Shown: in pieces, positions 25,818-39,035 of the stretch | Numbering within the stretch: position 1 is the first letter of the stretch | Layout of the letters: each line of letters starts with the position of its first letter | From: Icerya purchasi | Taxonomy: Eukaryota; Arthropoda; Insecta; Hemiptera; Monophlebidae | Assembly (NCBI GenBank): GCA_039619475.1 | Contig: CM077116.1 | Span: forward strand, 300,122,464 to 300,186,463 | Reading direction: 5' to 3' | Length of the DNA stretch: 64,000 nucleotides | Program-made: the position numbers and the translations under genes | The notes under the pieces: generated by a model | What the model saw: only the letters and a program-made list of their open reading frames with translations | Told to the model about the DNA's origin: nothing | Databases searched by the model: none

Positions 25818-26398
25818 GTTGTATTTACAATTTTAATTGATATTCTTTTGAAGTGGTTTGTTTACATGTTTGCCTGGAATATTTACGTAGTTTTATTTGA
25901 AACGAATGAACATTTAATAGAAAATGTTCGAAATTATTTCACTTTATATAATTAGACATTAATAGATTATCGTGATCAGAATTTATGGTAAACAATTTTA
26001 ACAAAAAATAGAAAATTAATTTAAAACATCAGGTATTAGCAACGTGGTGTTTAAAAATTCATCATTTGATTAAACATTACATTTTCTATTGTATATAGTA
26101 TTTTATTAATTGATTTCTTAATTTCTTCTTTATCCATTTACCGTATATTTATATAAAATCGCACACTTCGAAGCTGAGTGAATAAAAATAAGTATGGTAA
26201 TATTGAAATATTGATACATCGTGATCGTAAGTGTGACGTCACTTTGGCTTTGGAAGAATTTAAAATTTACATGACGCGATAGCAGTGCATTTCCACCTTT
26301 ACCGGCTCATACCGCTGAACAATCGTGATTCAAGTTGGCAATACTGCAACGCGACTTATGAAACATTAAGTAAATTTACGAATTTTAATCATAAGAAA

Positions 26399-29300
26399 AT
26401 GAGTTTTGTATTTCGCAGATTGCATAAATGCATCTTAACTACAAACAATTTATGTGTAAGTAAACTAGCATTTGTTTTATTAATTTACATATGAACAAAA
26501 ACATTTTTTTTTTAATGATCTATAATATTATTATTGTATTTAAGTTATAATAATATATAGACATGTTTATTTGTGCAAACCGTTTAATATATAGAAATAT
26601 GAAGCTTTAGCATGTAATTTCCAACATGTTGTAAAACGATCATTTACCAAAAAGCCACCAAATCGTGTCGGTATAACATGGAAAAGTTTTGCACTAACTT
26701 CTGTAGTTGCTGCGGTATTTGGAGGTTATATTTACAAATTGAAACAAGAAAAAGATAAAGGTATGCAATTATACTTTATTTTTGATTAAATACATTTTTT
26801 TTTAAATAGAAGTGAAACGCTAAAAAAAATAGAATCACTTTTATTGAAGACGATAATAAAAATTTTCCTTGCTCTATTAAACGTTAGCGAATTTAATAAT
26901 ATTCAGATAAATAAGAATGAGCTTAAGTAATAGAATTGAAGTGCATAAAAATTAGTTGACAAAGAATTTTTTAAATTTATTTAATATTCAACTAACATGA
27001 TATGTACTAAGTAACAAATAACAGCGGCTTGATTTTTTTCATGAAATCACGAGAATCCCCATGTTTCACTAACCCCTTTTATAATTGATATTATTTTACA
27101 TGTTTTAATATTGAATTCTTGTCTAAAAATTCTTATGGTTTAAAATTTTGCGCAGCTCGTGGTTATTGTTCCATTTTTAAATCTGCAGTTATTAGTTTGT
27201 AAAGTAACCATTTCAGTTATTTTTTTATCATGGTACAAAAACATTAATTTTATTAAAAATTAAGAAAACGTTAAAAGTAACAATAACGATTGTAAAAATA
27301 ACATTATTAAATAATATTCAGCATTCTTTTATATATTAAATAAAGCGAATCGAAACGAATTATTGTTTTAAGTTTAAAATTTGTTACAGAACGGGCTTCT
27401 CTAAGGAGAAGACAGATTGGAAAAGCAGCTATTGGAGGTCGCTTCGATCTTATAGATCACAACAAGAATCCTGTAAAAAGTGAAGATTTTAAGGGGAAAT
27501 GGTTACTTATTTATTTTGGCTTCACGCATTGCCCTGATGTGTGCCCAGATGAAATGGAGAAGATGGTGAAAGTAGTTGATCAAATAGGTAACCCATGAAT
27601 ATCCGTATTGAGTATTTTTGTGATTTGTAATTTTTTTATTTTCTGTTGTATTAAATGGCTGAAAATATTTTTTAAGTATTTCGGTAACTAAAGATTCGAT
27701 TTTTATGCACCGAATGAACTGAAGACACAAATTTTACGACAAATGTTTTTTATTGGTTTTGAAGTGTGGGTATTTTAAATATTTTAAACATTAGCGATTT
27801 TGTTTTAAAATATTTATTTTTCTCAGAAATCCCGGGAAGAAGAATTTATTTATAATAAAGTAAAAAAAAAAAAAAAAAAAAAAAAAGATTATGAATAATT
27901 TAGTTTAATTTTTATCAGTGGTTGACGTACAAAAACGATCAGACATTTGATGACATTAATTTTATGCAATAAAACTGCTGCAACTTTTGTATGGCCTGCA
28001 TAACATACTTAAGATTAACTATAAAACTGGATTATTGTGATTTTAATACCGTATAACTAGCAATTCCCTTTTAATATTAAAATATAAATATCTTAACAAT
28101 TTGATGACATTTATATAAATTTTTTATTTTTCAGTAATTTATATAAAAAGTATGTTATTATATATATACGCCATATTTAGAATAAATTGCAAATAAAAAG
28201 TTTGGAAACGTGTCAAGTCAGGTATTGATTTTGTGGCTCCTGTTTCAACGGTAGCTTTAGTTTACCCGAAAGATTATTTTATTTAGCTTAAAATCATCAT
28301 AGTCGTAGGCTCGTTCCGAACATTGTGAAATTATGAGTCATTTTAGTTGTTCCGTACAGTTCATTTATTCCTCGAAAAATTTAGGTTTTATTTGGTTCTT
28401 AAACTGTATATTCCAAGTTATTTAAAACATCTTAATGATGCCAACTAGACTGCTTAAAACTAGATTAGATATTCTGTGACATTCAGAAGACACTATTTTG
28501 TTTTATTTCATAAGTTAAGTAATTAACATAATTTGTTCTTTTACGATTTAATACTGTTTGAACTTTTGCATTACCTCCATCATTTGATACATTTAAAAAG
28601 ACTTATAGATATGTTTTGCGTCACGGAAATTGTTCGTACCTTCATCTATTTTTGGTATAATATAATAAATACCTTTAATTTGGAGATTACTTCAACTTTC
28701 TGCTCAATACATAATTTCTATTTAACCTGGGTTTTATATTACTATAGGCAATATCTCCAATCAAAATATTCTGCTGTTATAGTATAATTACTTACTGATG
28801 CAATTTGTTGTTTTTCATCTTTTCCATAGTGCCAAGTGTTACTTGTCGTGTTTTCGGTTCAATTAGTACTATTGGATTTTTACAAAATTTTTGCACGTCA
28901 CTTCGTTTAAATCTTAACTCAAGTTTAATTGTAAATAATAATATTTTTAATGGCAAATATTCCAAAAATAAATACGCTTTCTTTGTTCAAGTGAATGCTA
29001 CAACACGAAGAAATCGTGCTAAAAAAGATTTCAAAAAAACTTCTAAAAATATGTTTTTGAAATTGAATTATTGTAAAAATGTGAAATATATTTCTTTTAT
29101 CAATCTTAATTTACAGCAATTTGCATAAATACTAAGTCAGGGTGGCCAGTCAACCGGAAAACCCGGGGAAAAAGTAAAAATAGCCAAACGATATTGTCGA
29201 TAAAAAAAATTATTTGAAGCGAAAAATGAATGCGTTTTTTTAATGTACTTCACGCAGTAATAGATTACGAAGTTATTTTTTATTTTGTAATGTGTCCATT

Positions 29301-32300
29301 ATATAATACAAACAGATCTCGGAGATTGCGGTGAGAGAGTGCATGTGTGTGTGTGTTATGTGGTCCTGTTGTCGGTTGGTGGTGATTGGACCATCCGGCG
29401 CCGATTGAGTTGCGCATCAGGGAAATCTATGCATCGGTGGCGGGAGTAAGAAAAGAACCATCAAGAAAGAAATTAAGCCCCGAGAAATATTACGTTTTAA
29501 ACCCTCCGATCGTAAGCAGATTCGAACCATCCATTAAACACCAACCTTCGGACAGCGGATTTCCGCCGACCGACAACTGAGATATGTATATTTGTTTTTG
29601 TTTTTAGCGATCGACCGACAAAGAAAGAGTTTATACTACATTCGTGATATAATAGTTGGGTCGAAGTATTTTAAAGTCCACGTCTTTATTAAAAGGAAAA
29701 AGAAAATTTTTTTTAGATATTAAAGAAAATTAAAGATTAAATTTTACTTCCGTGGTAAAATCGGAGACCACAGTGGCATCCCTGATGATTGAAACATAAA
29801 AGCAAACATATTTAACGTTTCAATTTGTATAAAATATGCTGCGGTGGTCAAACATTATCAATAGTAACAAAAAACGATTTCATTCTTCTTGTACAGCTGG
29901 CTTCTAATATTTCGATTAAAAGACTTTCTATAACGGCAGGTCTATTTTCATGACGAATAATATTTATATTGCCAGTACATTTTAGTTAAAATTTTAACGA
30001 AACCATAAACAATTTTTTATTATGCATTTCAGTTTATCAAGTTGAACCCTCTCAGTAAGATTTTTTTGGGGGGCCTTGAGCTCTGTAAACCCTGTGAAGT
30101 CAGTGTGCGTATGATTACAAATGTAAATATTAAACGTCGAATGAATTTTATAGGTTAGAACTATTTAAATGAGGAATGGGGCAAATGAGCCTGTTATAAA
30201 TTTCATTATTAACTGTTGTAATAATAAAGTAAGCATATATTGCTCGAGTTACTTAGTGGTCATTATGACGGTTAAATATTTAAAATGTGTTTTTTGTTTC
30301 TACTGATATTTCATTTGCTTCCGCTTCGATTTGTTGGGTTTGTTATTATACAAGTGGATGTAAGCTCTTATACAATTTTAGTAACCGGGAAATAAATCGG
30401 GAATTTAAAAATATTTTAAAAACCACCATGTAAGTATTTGTGAAATATTCCAAGAAATAATAATAATAATAAAAAAAAAAAGGTATTCATCTCACATAAA
30501 ATAAAAATGTTAATGATAAAAGGGTTCGATGACTTGTACACCTTATCGTGCACAATAGTATAATTATAACTGATGATTTTTGCCTAATTATTAGGCTTGA
30601 AATTAAAATCTTCCGATTACTCGCATAATTGAAATTATTCCAATAAAACAGGACTCACATTATAATACGGATTACTCTGCTATATTTGTGTATAAAAAAA
30701 AAAAAAGATTCAGTCGGAGCATTTCTTCAGTACGTTTAGTTAGTATACTTCGTCGTTTATACGAAATATATACACTGATGTATACTAATCAGTTTGTTCG
30801 CGAATATTTACATTATAGTGCGTTCAATTTAACTTACCTACATTCTTGTATAGGTAATAAAGTTTTATGTGTTAATTCGCGCTTAAGGTTACAACGCGAA
30901 TATGACAAGAGAAAGCATTTTTTTGAATTGATATTTTAACGAATAAATTTAAATAATATACCGCTGCACAATTTAACGGGTTGTTTAATTTATATTCGTA
31001 CTTTTGATATTTCATTTTAATTTGTTGCTATTTTTGTATTTTTTAGTTTTTCGTTTATAACGAGATTAACTGTTATATTTCAATTATGATAAATAATAAT
31101 TTTTCCCTTGCAATTTGGTAGATGCTAATAAAGACTTTCCAAACATAGTGCCAATATTTATTACGGTTGATCCGGAAAGAGATACCCCAGAATTAATTGG
31201 GAAGTACGTAAAAGAATTTTCACCTAAGTTTATTGGTTTAACCGGTACAAAAGAACAAGTAAACGCAGTGACCAGAGCATTTAGGGTTTATTACAGTGCT
31301 GGACCAAAAGACGAAGATAATGATTACATAGTATGTTTACATATACGTGTATTTTTATTAGTGTTTTTACAGTATTTATTATCCGTGTATATAGACTTTA
31401 ATTGTTTTATATTGCAGTGTATTATTTAATTGTTAACCGCGATTTAATATCATTATGTGCAGTTCACCTTCCTGTATCCCTAAAAAAATATATAAAAAAA
31501 AATTGACTAATTAACAAAGACGAATAATTTACGGAAACAAATAACATTATTTTTCAATTGGTAAGTGTAATATAGTTTTAAAAAAAAAGTGTAGGTCAAA
31601 TTGATTTTTATGTTAAGAAGGATTTCCTGCAATAATCTGTGGTTATGATTTTCTACATTCAGTTAGTTAAAGATTAACGTTAAAAAGTGCACGAAGGTAC
31701 ACATAGAAATTCATCGTCGGTGTATTTATCTAGATGCGTTATTTTTTCTGTCTTACTCTGTGTAAATTCTTCCCTTCATATCATCTTGCCTTCATTCATT
31801 TTTTTTAGTTTCGACACTTCATATTGTTCGCCTAGTTTAATTAAATTATTTTTTTATAATAAGCATATAAAAAATTGAAATTTAGTTTTAAAGGCGTTTA
31901 TCGTTCCATCAATTGGGAAACTAAATTTTAGAGAATAATTTGATTTTTTATTATTATTATTATTATTGTTAATGACCGGATAAATATTAGAAATTAATAT
32001 TCGAAAAAGTAATATGAATAAATTAAATATAAAATGCCCATAATATTCTGTCTTTTTGCGAATGTCAAGTTCGTCCGTCTGTTTGTTGAGAAAAAAAAGT
32101 AAACAATCTCTGTATATAATAAAAAAAGGTACAGCTTGTTACGTATTCTTAAAACTTTGAAATTCTGTCAATACGAACGATATATATACCTGATTTATAT
32201 TATATATAGGTGTGGTATCAGTTCATTTATTAAAACTAAAACAAACACTAAGAATACTGTTACGCAATATATGCATAAAAATCTTTAGAATTCCATATCA

Positions 32301-32818
32301 TTTGCTTTACGTTAATAGTTGCCCTTATGTTGTCGGTGTATATGTATGTGATAATTAACCATGAATGTAGTTTCGGAATATTTTGGATCTTCATGGAATT
32401 TCTCTGGCAACATTATCTATTATCCGGAAATCATAAATGTTAAAAAATACCGTAATTTTTTTGTTTTGTAGATATTGAAAATATGAGTTGTTACGCAGTA
32501 TGTTGCATATCTAGGATTTATTTGTCGTGTGATTTTTCACCGATGGGATAAATGAAAATTTGGTGTATTTGATAATATTTACACTTTTTTTTTCCCTTTC
32601 GTAATAATTGTGTCTTTTTATTTTGAAAATTTTTATAGGTCGATCATACCATAATCACGTATTTAATTAATCCAGAAGGTGATTTTGTGGACTACTATGG
32701 TCAAACGAAGAACTCTAAACAAGTTGTTGATGGCATTTTATATCAAATGATTCGTCATGAAAGCGGTGAAGACACAAAATTCCAAATATTTCCAACTAAA
32801 AAAACGCATATTCAATAA
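26399..32818 (+). CDS. SCO1: SCO1-type copper chaperone for cytochrome c oxidase assembly
   Basis: Five exons (26399-26455, 26595-26760, 27390-27587, 31122-31330, 32639-32818) join in phase into 269 codons plus TAA. SCO proteins sit in the mitochondrial inner membrane and deliver copper to the CuA site of the COX2 subunit. The start [10 protein letters not shown] is basic and lacks acidic residues, as expected of a mitochondrial presequence. A single membrane segment lies at about residues 47-66. The thioredoxin-fold domain follows, with the copper ligands Cys122 and Cys126 in FTHCPDVCP, an [11 protein letters not shown] block and the third ligand His213 in VDHTII. The length is slightly below human SCO1. 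An in-frame upstream ATG at 26285 exists, but 26399 gives the better targeting peptide; exon 2 could alternatively use a second AG at 26611-26612. Intron 3 (3.5 kb) carries a transposon-like insert. NANS converges from the right. Confidence 0.93.
29138..29784. mobile_element. Probable non-autonomous DNA transposon (CAGGGTGGCCA ends)
   Basis: The left end CAGGGTGGCCAGTCAACC and the right end CACAGTGGCATCCCTG form short imperfect terminal inverted repeats of hAT type. The inside is GC-richer than the host intron, with a (GT)n run at 29347-29356 and a short open frame at 29386-29580 that matches nothing I recognise. Flanking 8-mers (TACTAAGT and ATGATTGA) do not match, so the boundaries or age are uncertain. 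Located in SCO1 intron 3. Confidence 0.5.
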
Positions 32819-33212
32819 TGAAATATGAAGTAGTCAGTTTACTTAGAAATTAAGGTATTTTGTGAAAAGTATAATGTCAAGTTTTAACGAAATGACATTA
32901 ACATACAGTGTGTCTAGTTCGGCCTATCATTTCGTTATTTAAACTGCATAAGTTTAATAATGCTACAAAAATGTTTATCGGAGAAAGTTTTTATTATCCA
33001 ACATTGTATATATATATATTACTTAATGTGAATGTATCAGTCCCTAAATGAAGTGAAAAAAATAAGTTCATTTAAAATGCGTGTTAAAATTTATAATGAA
33101 ATTGTATTTTTTTAAATCTGGCAATTCACTGACAATGATGTAATTAATATTTTTATTTTAATTGTATTGAATGGTACGCACTAACTCTTTTAAAAGGAAG
33201 TTGTTACAATTC

Positions 33213-33218
33213 AATAAA
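33213..33218 (+). promoter_or_regulatory. Poly(A) signal for SCO1
   Basis: An AATAAA hexamer lies 395 bases past the SCO1 stop, followed by a T-rich stretch. Confidence 0.55.
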
Positions 33219-35097
33219 TTTTTATATATGTTTATAGTTTTTTATAATGTAAAATTCAATGTTTTTTTTTGGGAGATAAATTTTTCCATTTAGGCAGATT
33301 AAAAATTAAAAAATATATGTAAACATGTTTAATTTATTGAATTATAAATTGTTCAAAAAACATACACTTTTCGTAACGAATTGTTGTAAAAAAAATACTT
33401 TCATAAATTGAAAGTTTCATTTCACTAATTTATTTTTTATTTGCAAATGTAATTGATTATCAATATCTACATACATAGAAATTTTTTTCTGACTCATTGT
33501 GAAACTAATAACTAATGAATGTTTCATTCTTATCCGTTAGAATAAGAGAAGTGTAATTCATACAGAATTATCGACTAAAACGCATGGAGTTAAAAAGTTT
33601 TCAAACTCAGATCAAAATATGAATTAAGAAAGTGTACATACTTATATTAATCTCGCTCCGACGACAAGTATATGCTTGATATTATTTAAAATGTCTCATT
33701 CAACTTTCAAAATATTTCGGAACCCTGCACATATTCATTTTTTAAGACGTAAAAATAATTTTTTTTGTAATATACATATATGTCATGAATTTAATATTAA
33801 AAGGTTGTATTCTATTATGATATTTATAAATAAATAAAATAAATGGAGTTAATAAATTTTGCAAGAAACCAAATGTTGGTTAAATTGTTACTTGTATCAT
33901 CTCGATCTACAACCAACACATTAAATGTTAATTAAACAGTAATGTTATTGCTGTTTGAAATTACCTACTTTACCCACCCCCCTTGCTTGTCGTATGTATT
34001 CCTCATGAATTTTGTAAACAGTTGCAAACAATGCTTATTAAATATTTTCATTTTTTAAGCACACTGTAAAATATTTTTACTATTAAATTTGTTTTTTTTT
34101 TTTTTTTTTTTTTAATTGAACTTCTTAATCAAAAAATAAATACGTTTATTGTTTTTTATATAATTGTTTTAACTTGCAGAATAAGAGTTCTTCGCGAAGA
34201 CGCCGCTAATAGCCTCGATAATTTTCTATGCATGTAGTAGATTTTATCTATGAGCACGAAGAAAAAATATTGAGGACTCCGTTGAACAGCAAGAGTATTA
34301 AGTATTAAATAGCTTGAATAATAAAACAAATATGGAGTACCACATAAAGTTTACAAAATTTGTATGGAATCTCTTCATCAGTAAGGACTAAAAGGAGATG
34401 AAATGTGTTTAACTTTGAAAGTAGAGTAAACTAAAAATTCATCAGGATAGTTGTTAGTTTTGTGTTGAGTATAAGAAACATAAACCGGTTCAGAATATAT
34501 ATTTAAGCACACCTTAATGTAGAATTCACTAACTTATAAACCTGTGTGCAAATTTACTCGTGTAAGTGAAAGGATTCTTGTGACGATGCAAAAAAATGTT
34601 AAATACTCAAAATATTAGAAAGTAATGAAAATAAATGTAGCTAATTAAATTTAGTATCTTAGGTAATCCTTTAAAGTAAGCCTAATGATTTAATTTGTGA
34701 TTTAAATTTGTCAAAAACAGCAACTAAACTTCCTGAATTGAGATTTAAAGAAAAAAATTGTCTTCAAGCAAGAGTTCGTATAACATGTAAGGAACAATCA
34801 TTCTTCCTTGTTTTAGTAAAGAAAATCGTCTTTTCTATTGCAGAAGTGTTTTTAGATTTTTACGGCCGATAAACTTATTCGAATATCAAGAAGAGGGTTA
34901 GTGAGCGCTAATGGATTTCTCAAAAAGAAGTTTAAAATGTATATTACACGGCGGCAATAATTTGACACGATTCCGACAGGTTAATCAACCGAAAAATTAA
35001 AATGTCGCTTAGCACCAACTGATCGTTTGAGTAAATATGAAGGTAGTATAAACCTCTTGTTATGTTAGGAACCTTAGTACATCGAATACCTCGGGGC
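33219..35097. other. Intergenic AT-rich sequence
   Basis: Spacer beyond the SCO1 3' end. It contains a long T-run at 34091-34112 and no supported gene or bounded element. Confidence 0.45.
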
Positions 35098-35175
35098 CGT
35101 GCCCTGGATTTTGAAAAGAGGGAAGTTTTGAAAATTTTCTTCGCATATTTATTTTATAAATAACAATATATTTTT
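35098..35175. repeat. Degenerate fragment related to the CAGGGYCRTATCT MITE family
   Basis: GGGGCCGTGCCCTGGATTTT followed by an AGAGGGAAGTTTTGAAAATT-like stretch and TTTATTTTATAAATAA resembles, with many differences, the left portion of the 53846 copy. No right end was found. Confidence 0.3.
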
Positions 35176-35439
35176 CACTGATATTCATACTATTAATAAT
35201 TTCCATCATTTTGATTCATATATATTAATAATTTACATAAATAAATTACCATATAATCATTAATAAAAATTACACATGTTATTGATTATACTCGTAATAA
35301 AAATTTTCGCATAAAATATTAATGAAGTACCTAAAAAGGAGAGAGCATATTTTTTTTTTTTTTTAATGTAAGAACATCCTAAAAAATCATCAATATTTAT
35401 TTTAAATTTTTGATTTCAGATTTTTGTGTATTTATAATA

Positions 35440-36125
35440 ACAATTTCAGTTCTAATGGAGGGTTACTACCCTCTCACCGTAGACACGACCTTGGGATACC
35501 CTATTTCCAGGGACGTAACATCAATGGAACCGATGGAAGCGCCGCTTCCTCTAACAAATTAGTACGAAGTTGTTTTTTAGTATTCGCGAAAAGAATACTA
35601 GCCTCGGAAAGAAAATGAAGTAACTCGTTGAATTTAGGTGCCAAAATTAAAAATGACCAGAAAAAAATTAGCGCCAGTGGAAAGAGCATCTGCAAGAGCG
35701 GGTGACAAAAGAAATCGTACACTTACTATTTCACATTACGATTCCTAGAGTTGTCTCTGAATGATCTGCTGAGTGTTGATGAAAGAAAAAGGTTACGCGC
35801 GCATATTTAATTTGGAAGTGCCAAGTTGTGTCGCTTCAAGATCACAACATTTGCGCGAATTTTGATCCGTGAGATTCCAGAGTAACGTGTATCAAGAGTG
35901 AAGAAAAATGCGTGCGCATGTTCAGTTTGGACGCGCTGAGTCAAATCGCTTTCCGGTCACGTACACCGATCAACAGCGCGATTTTTATGCATGTCAGTGT
36001 GTGCGAGGACGAGTATAGGGTAGTGCGGTATTTGCAGTACATTTTCTTCGGATCGTTTTTTATGTGCTGTTTTTTGCTAACAGCGGAACTGGCAGCGATC
36101 TCGGTAGCGCTTTTCAGTCCTTAAT
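35440..36125. other. CpG-containing unassigned segment with an internal imperfect repeat
   Basis: It is richer in G+C and CpG than its flanks. A segment around 35795-35880 (GTTACGCGCGCATATTTAAT ... TTTGCGCGAATTTTGAT) is loosely repeated at 35908-36000 (ATGCGTGCGCATGTTCAGTT ... AGCGCGATTTTTATG). The open frame at 35912-36124 has no recognisable domain. It could be a decayed transposon; no terminal repeats were found. Confidence 0.3.
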
Positions 36126-36215
36126 ATCACTACAGTAGAAGCTACACCGGCTTGTTTATCTTATTTCCACTGTCGCACTGTTAAAATGCACTTTCGAAAT
36201 TGGAGCTATATACGA

Positions 36216-36600
36216 TTTTTTTTTTTTTTTTTTTTTTTTTAACCCCCCTTTGGGCATATTAACAAAGGATCTTCGCCCAGAAACGAAAGGAAGGAGAAGG
36301 ATCAGTTAAATGTAGATTCGGTCAGCTATTGATAAGATAAAGGAACTGAGGATAGGAACAACTGAGATCGACGGAAACGATATATACGAGGCACAATAAG
36401 GAGTAGGGAGTTTGAGTGACAGCAGATTGGAATACAAAGAGGTACGTTCGTTCACGAGGGATGGACATTCAAAGAGGATATGGTCAGGATCACAGACGGC
36501 TACGTCGTCAGGATGAAGAGAGCAATAAGGGGAAAGAGCGAGATGTGAGGAAGGAAGAAGAGTATGATTCAGACGTAAACGGATAATTGAAAAACGTCTA
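36216..36600 (-). mobile_element. 5'-truncated LINE 3' end with poly(A)
   Basis: On the minus strand this is a short decayed stretch ending in a poly(A) tract (the T-run 36216-36240). Before the tail, the sequence is GC-richer than its surroundings, and frames give fragments resembling the cysteine-rich C-terminal end of LINE ORF2 proteins, with stops. Such truncation is typical of incomplete reverse transcription. The source family is not identified. Confidence 0.55.
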
Positions 36601-37027
36601 CTGATAGTCGTAATATATTTCCCCTCCTCCTACCCCTCGTTACATTTTTCTCGCTTAAAAAATATATAAAAGGTACGCTATATTCGCATTCTGTTATTTT
36701 AAAAATAACGACATAATAACGTGTATTGTATGTTATACATGCGTATTTACCAAAATTCAGTCGAAGCCCGTGTTTATTTTTTTCTAATGTATCGCAATGG
36801 CAATTCGTCGTTTTGTATTTCCTCTTGCAAAATGGCATTCCTTTGAAATGTCTAATGTTTAGTCTATTTTTTAAAAATTAGTTTTACTTTTCCGAAATAT
36901 GAATATTATTCAAAATGATAAACCAACGCCTAGTTTAGAAAATTCGATTACAAAATCGAAAGTTATGTAAAATATTCTCTTCCATAATTTCGTAATAAAA
37001 TTTCGAACTGAAAATCACCTAATTGTC

Positions 37028-37764
37028 ATGGAGCCGGTTGCAGTTGTTGAAATGTTTTCAAAATCAGAAACTGCATGGCGTTCGATATGCGCATTACGTG
37101 GAAGATGGCAGTAGTAAAACACACAAAAGCTTCGTCGACGTCAAACCGTACGGTAATTTTTCTATTTCAAAAATGGAACGCATTGGGCATGTACAAAAGA
37201 GGATAGAAACGAGTCTGAGTAACTTACAAAAAAACAAACAAAAACTTGGCAGTAGAAATATGCTGATTGGAAAGTTGATCAATGAATCAAGCATTTACTA
37301 TGGATTGACTATTCGGGAAAATAAGAATTTAACAGAGGATACGCGCAAAGGAATTTAGGCCATATTATATCGCAAGATATCAACTAACTAACATCCATAG
37401 CACGAAAGTTGCTCGGTTAGCAGTGGTTTTTGGTATTCTCTGGCAGCAAGCCAAAACTTCGAATATTGTCGATGAATATTCCCATAAACCGACTATGTCA
37501 ATGCAGGTCTTTAAAGCTATTAAGCCTATTTATGGGGATTATTCTGAAAGGGATTTATTTTCTCGGCGCCTCGAGGGATATACGCATGCAAACAAGTTTT
37601 CAAATTCAGCTGTTCGGGCGATAGCGCCGAAGGCGGTACCAAGCGACAAAACTGTTACCGAAATAGCTTCTGATTTGGCTACTATTACATACAGCGACGG
37701 TTTTTTGAGGCTTACTCGAAGTTATGTCGATACTTGGACTGAAAATCGGCACCGAAACAAATAA
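37028..37764 (+). pseudogene. Mutator-like transposase-domain protein, C-terminal half, broken
   Basis: The plus strand starts with MEPVAVVEMFSKSE (37028). After a frameshift it continues as HGVRYAHYVEDGSSKTHKSF, then MERIGHVQKRIETSLSNLQK and YYGLTIREN. After a stop at 37358 it goes on as AIKPIYGDYSERDLF to about 37764. These blocks follow the order of the insect proteins with a Mutator-like transposase domain (MEP..AV, GDGDSK..K, CVGHVQKR, YYG.AIR, IKPIY.DLS). The N-terminal half lies immediately to the right on the opposite strand. Confidence 0.7.
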
Positions 37765-37769
37765 TTTTC

Positions 37770-38306
37770 GTGTGGAAGTCGACGAGCAACGAATTGAAGC
37801 CGCCAATCGCCCTGCGGCGAAGAACAGAAAAGACGCTCGCTACGATCTTACAACGGTCAGAAAAGAAGTTGACGAGCAAAATTTTGCATTGCTGCAGCAA
37901 TAGGTTCCATGGCTTCTTTGACATTACACATGATAGCATCATAAGTTTTTTGGGTGACACAAGTTAACAGATCCATAAAATCAGAAAAAAGTTGCATGAC
38001 CTTCAATCCTTTGCCGAGGAGGCGCATAGTAAATGCGAATCTTCTGTTTATTTCGTATGCCGATGAGTTGATCGGTGGAGATGAATTTATGCTTTTAATA
38101 TCTTCATTACACTTTGTACAAAATATATTAAGTTTAAACCCAAGTCCGCGTTTACTTTTCTTAACAAATTTTACGTCATTACCACATTTTCGGCAAACAA
38201 GACACTCAGCGACACTTAAAAAAATTACAGCAAAATGAACAATGTAGGGAGAAAAAGTTTCATCACATGAAACGTCCACTGATTGACCACGTAATTTTTT
38301 TTGCAA
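37770..38306 (-). pseudogene. Mutator-like transposase-domain protein, N-terminal half
   Basis: A 149-codon open frame on the minus strand (38306-37857) contains a Cys-rich pair CRKCGNDV...FCTKCNEDI, then YEINRRFAFTMRLLGKG and KVMQLFSDFMDL. This is the usual N-terminal order of these transposase-domain proteins (zinc-binding site, then EVNRR..YAMR..G.G). A weaker continuation (near GFNSLL) runs to about 37770 in another frame. It faces the C-terminal half at 37028-37764. Confidence 0.65.
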
Positions 38307-38309
38307 CTG

Positions 38310-39030
38310 TACTTGTAAAAAAGTCAGTTTCAGATTCGAATAAAGAAAACGAATTTAAAATCGCCATAACGCCATTTACACATCGCTGACAGATAATATT
38401 ACAAATTTTATCCTATAAACGACCTTGTTTTCTAGGAAATCTATTTTGGGAACAAAAAAAATGCGAAACCCAGCTGTCGAGCGAGACACGACAGTTAGCC
38501 TGGTAGCCGTCCCAAAATTTATTGCTATAACTTCGTAACAAAGTGGAATTTTTTGATATTTTCTTTTTCTTTTTTGAAAATTTCTTAGAAGTATAAAGGA
38601 TAAAATCTGCAAAAAAAAATAAATTTTTTAAACATTTCAGGGGTATGTGAGCCCTTAGTAGTTATTTCGTTCTATAAAAATACGCTTAATTTTTTACTTC
38701 TTTTCTTTTTTTTTTTTGTCTACAAAAGCGTTAAATAAACTATTATTTCACAAGTTGTTTCTATAAAATAAAAATTATCATGGCAGTACAGTTTGCAGGT
38801 TTGGTTAAAAGCATTTATTCTAACTTTTCTACATCCTTTATTCGTACTGGATTGAAAAAAGTAATATTTTATCTTACGTCTAAAAATTTTTAAAAAGGTT
38901 GAAAATGATACGTTTAAATTTAATATATGTATAAGCGCACTAAGAAAGTCATACCACTTGTATTTTTAAAAAATAAAATGGTTTCGATTATTAACAAAAC
39001 ATCGACAACAATTACAATAATAATACAAGT
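38310..39030. other. Intergenic sequence with no recognised feature
   Basis: Spacer between the Mutator-like relic and the NANS 3' end. Nothing codes convincingly here. Confidence 0.4.
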
Positions 39031-39035
39031 TAAAA

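Noticed and set aside
26285..26398. Upstream in-frame ATG as the SCO1 start
   Set aside because: It would add 38 residues with mixed charge before a start (26399) that already gives a typical basic mitochondrial presequence; the nearer ATG is preferred, without transcript proof.
28805..29128. Plus-strand 107-codon open frame in SCO1 intron 3
   Set aside because: AT-driven Asn/Phe/Lys-rich translation without a recognisable motif; the SCO1 exons on both sides join in phase without it.
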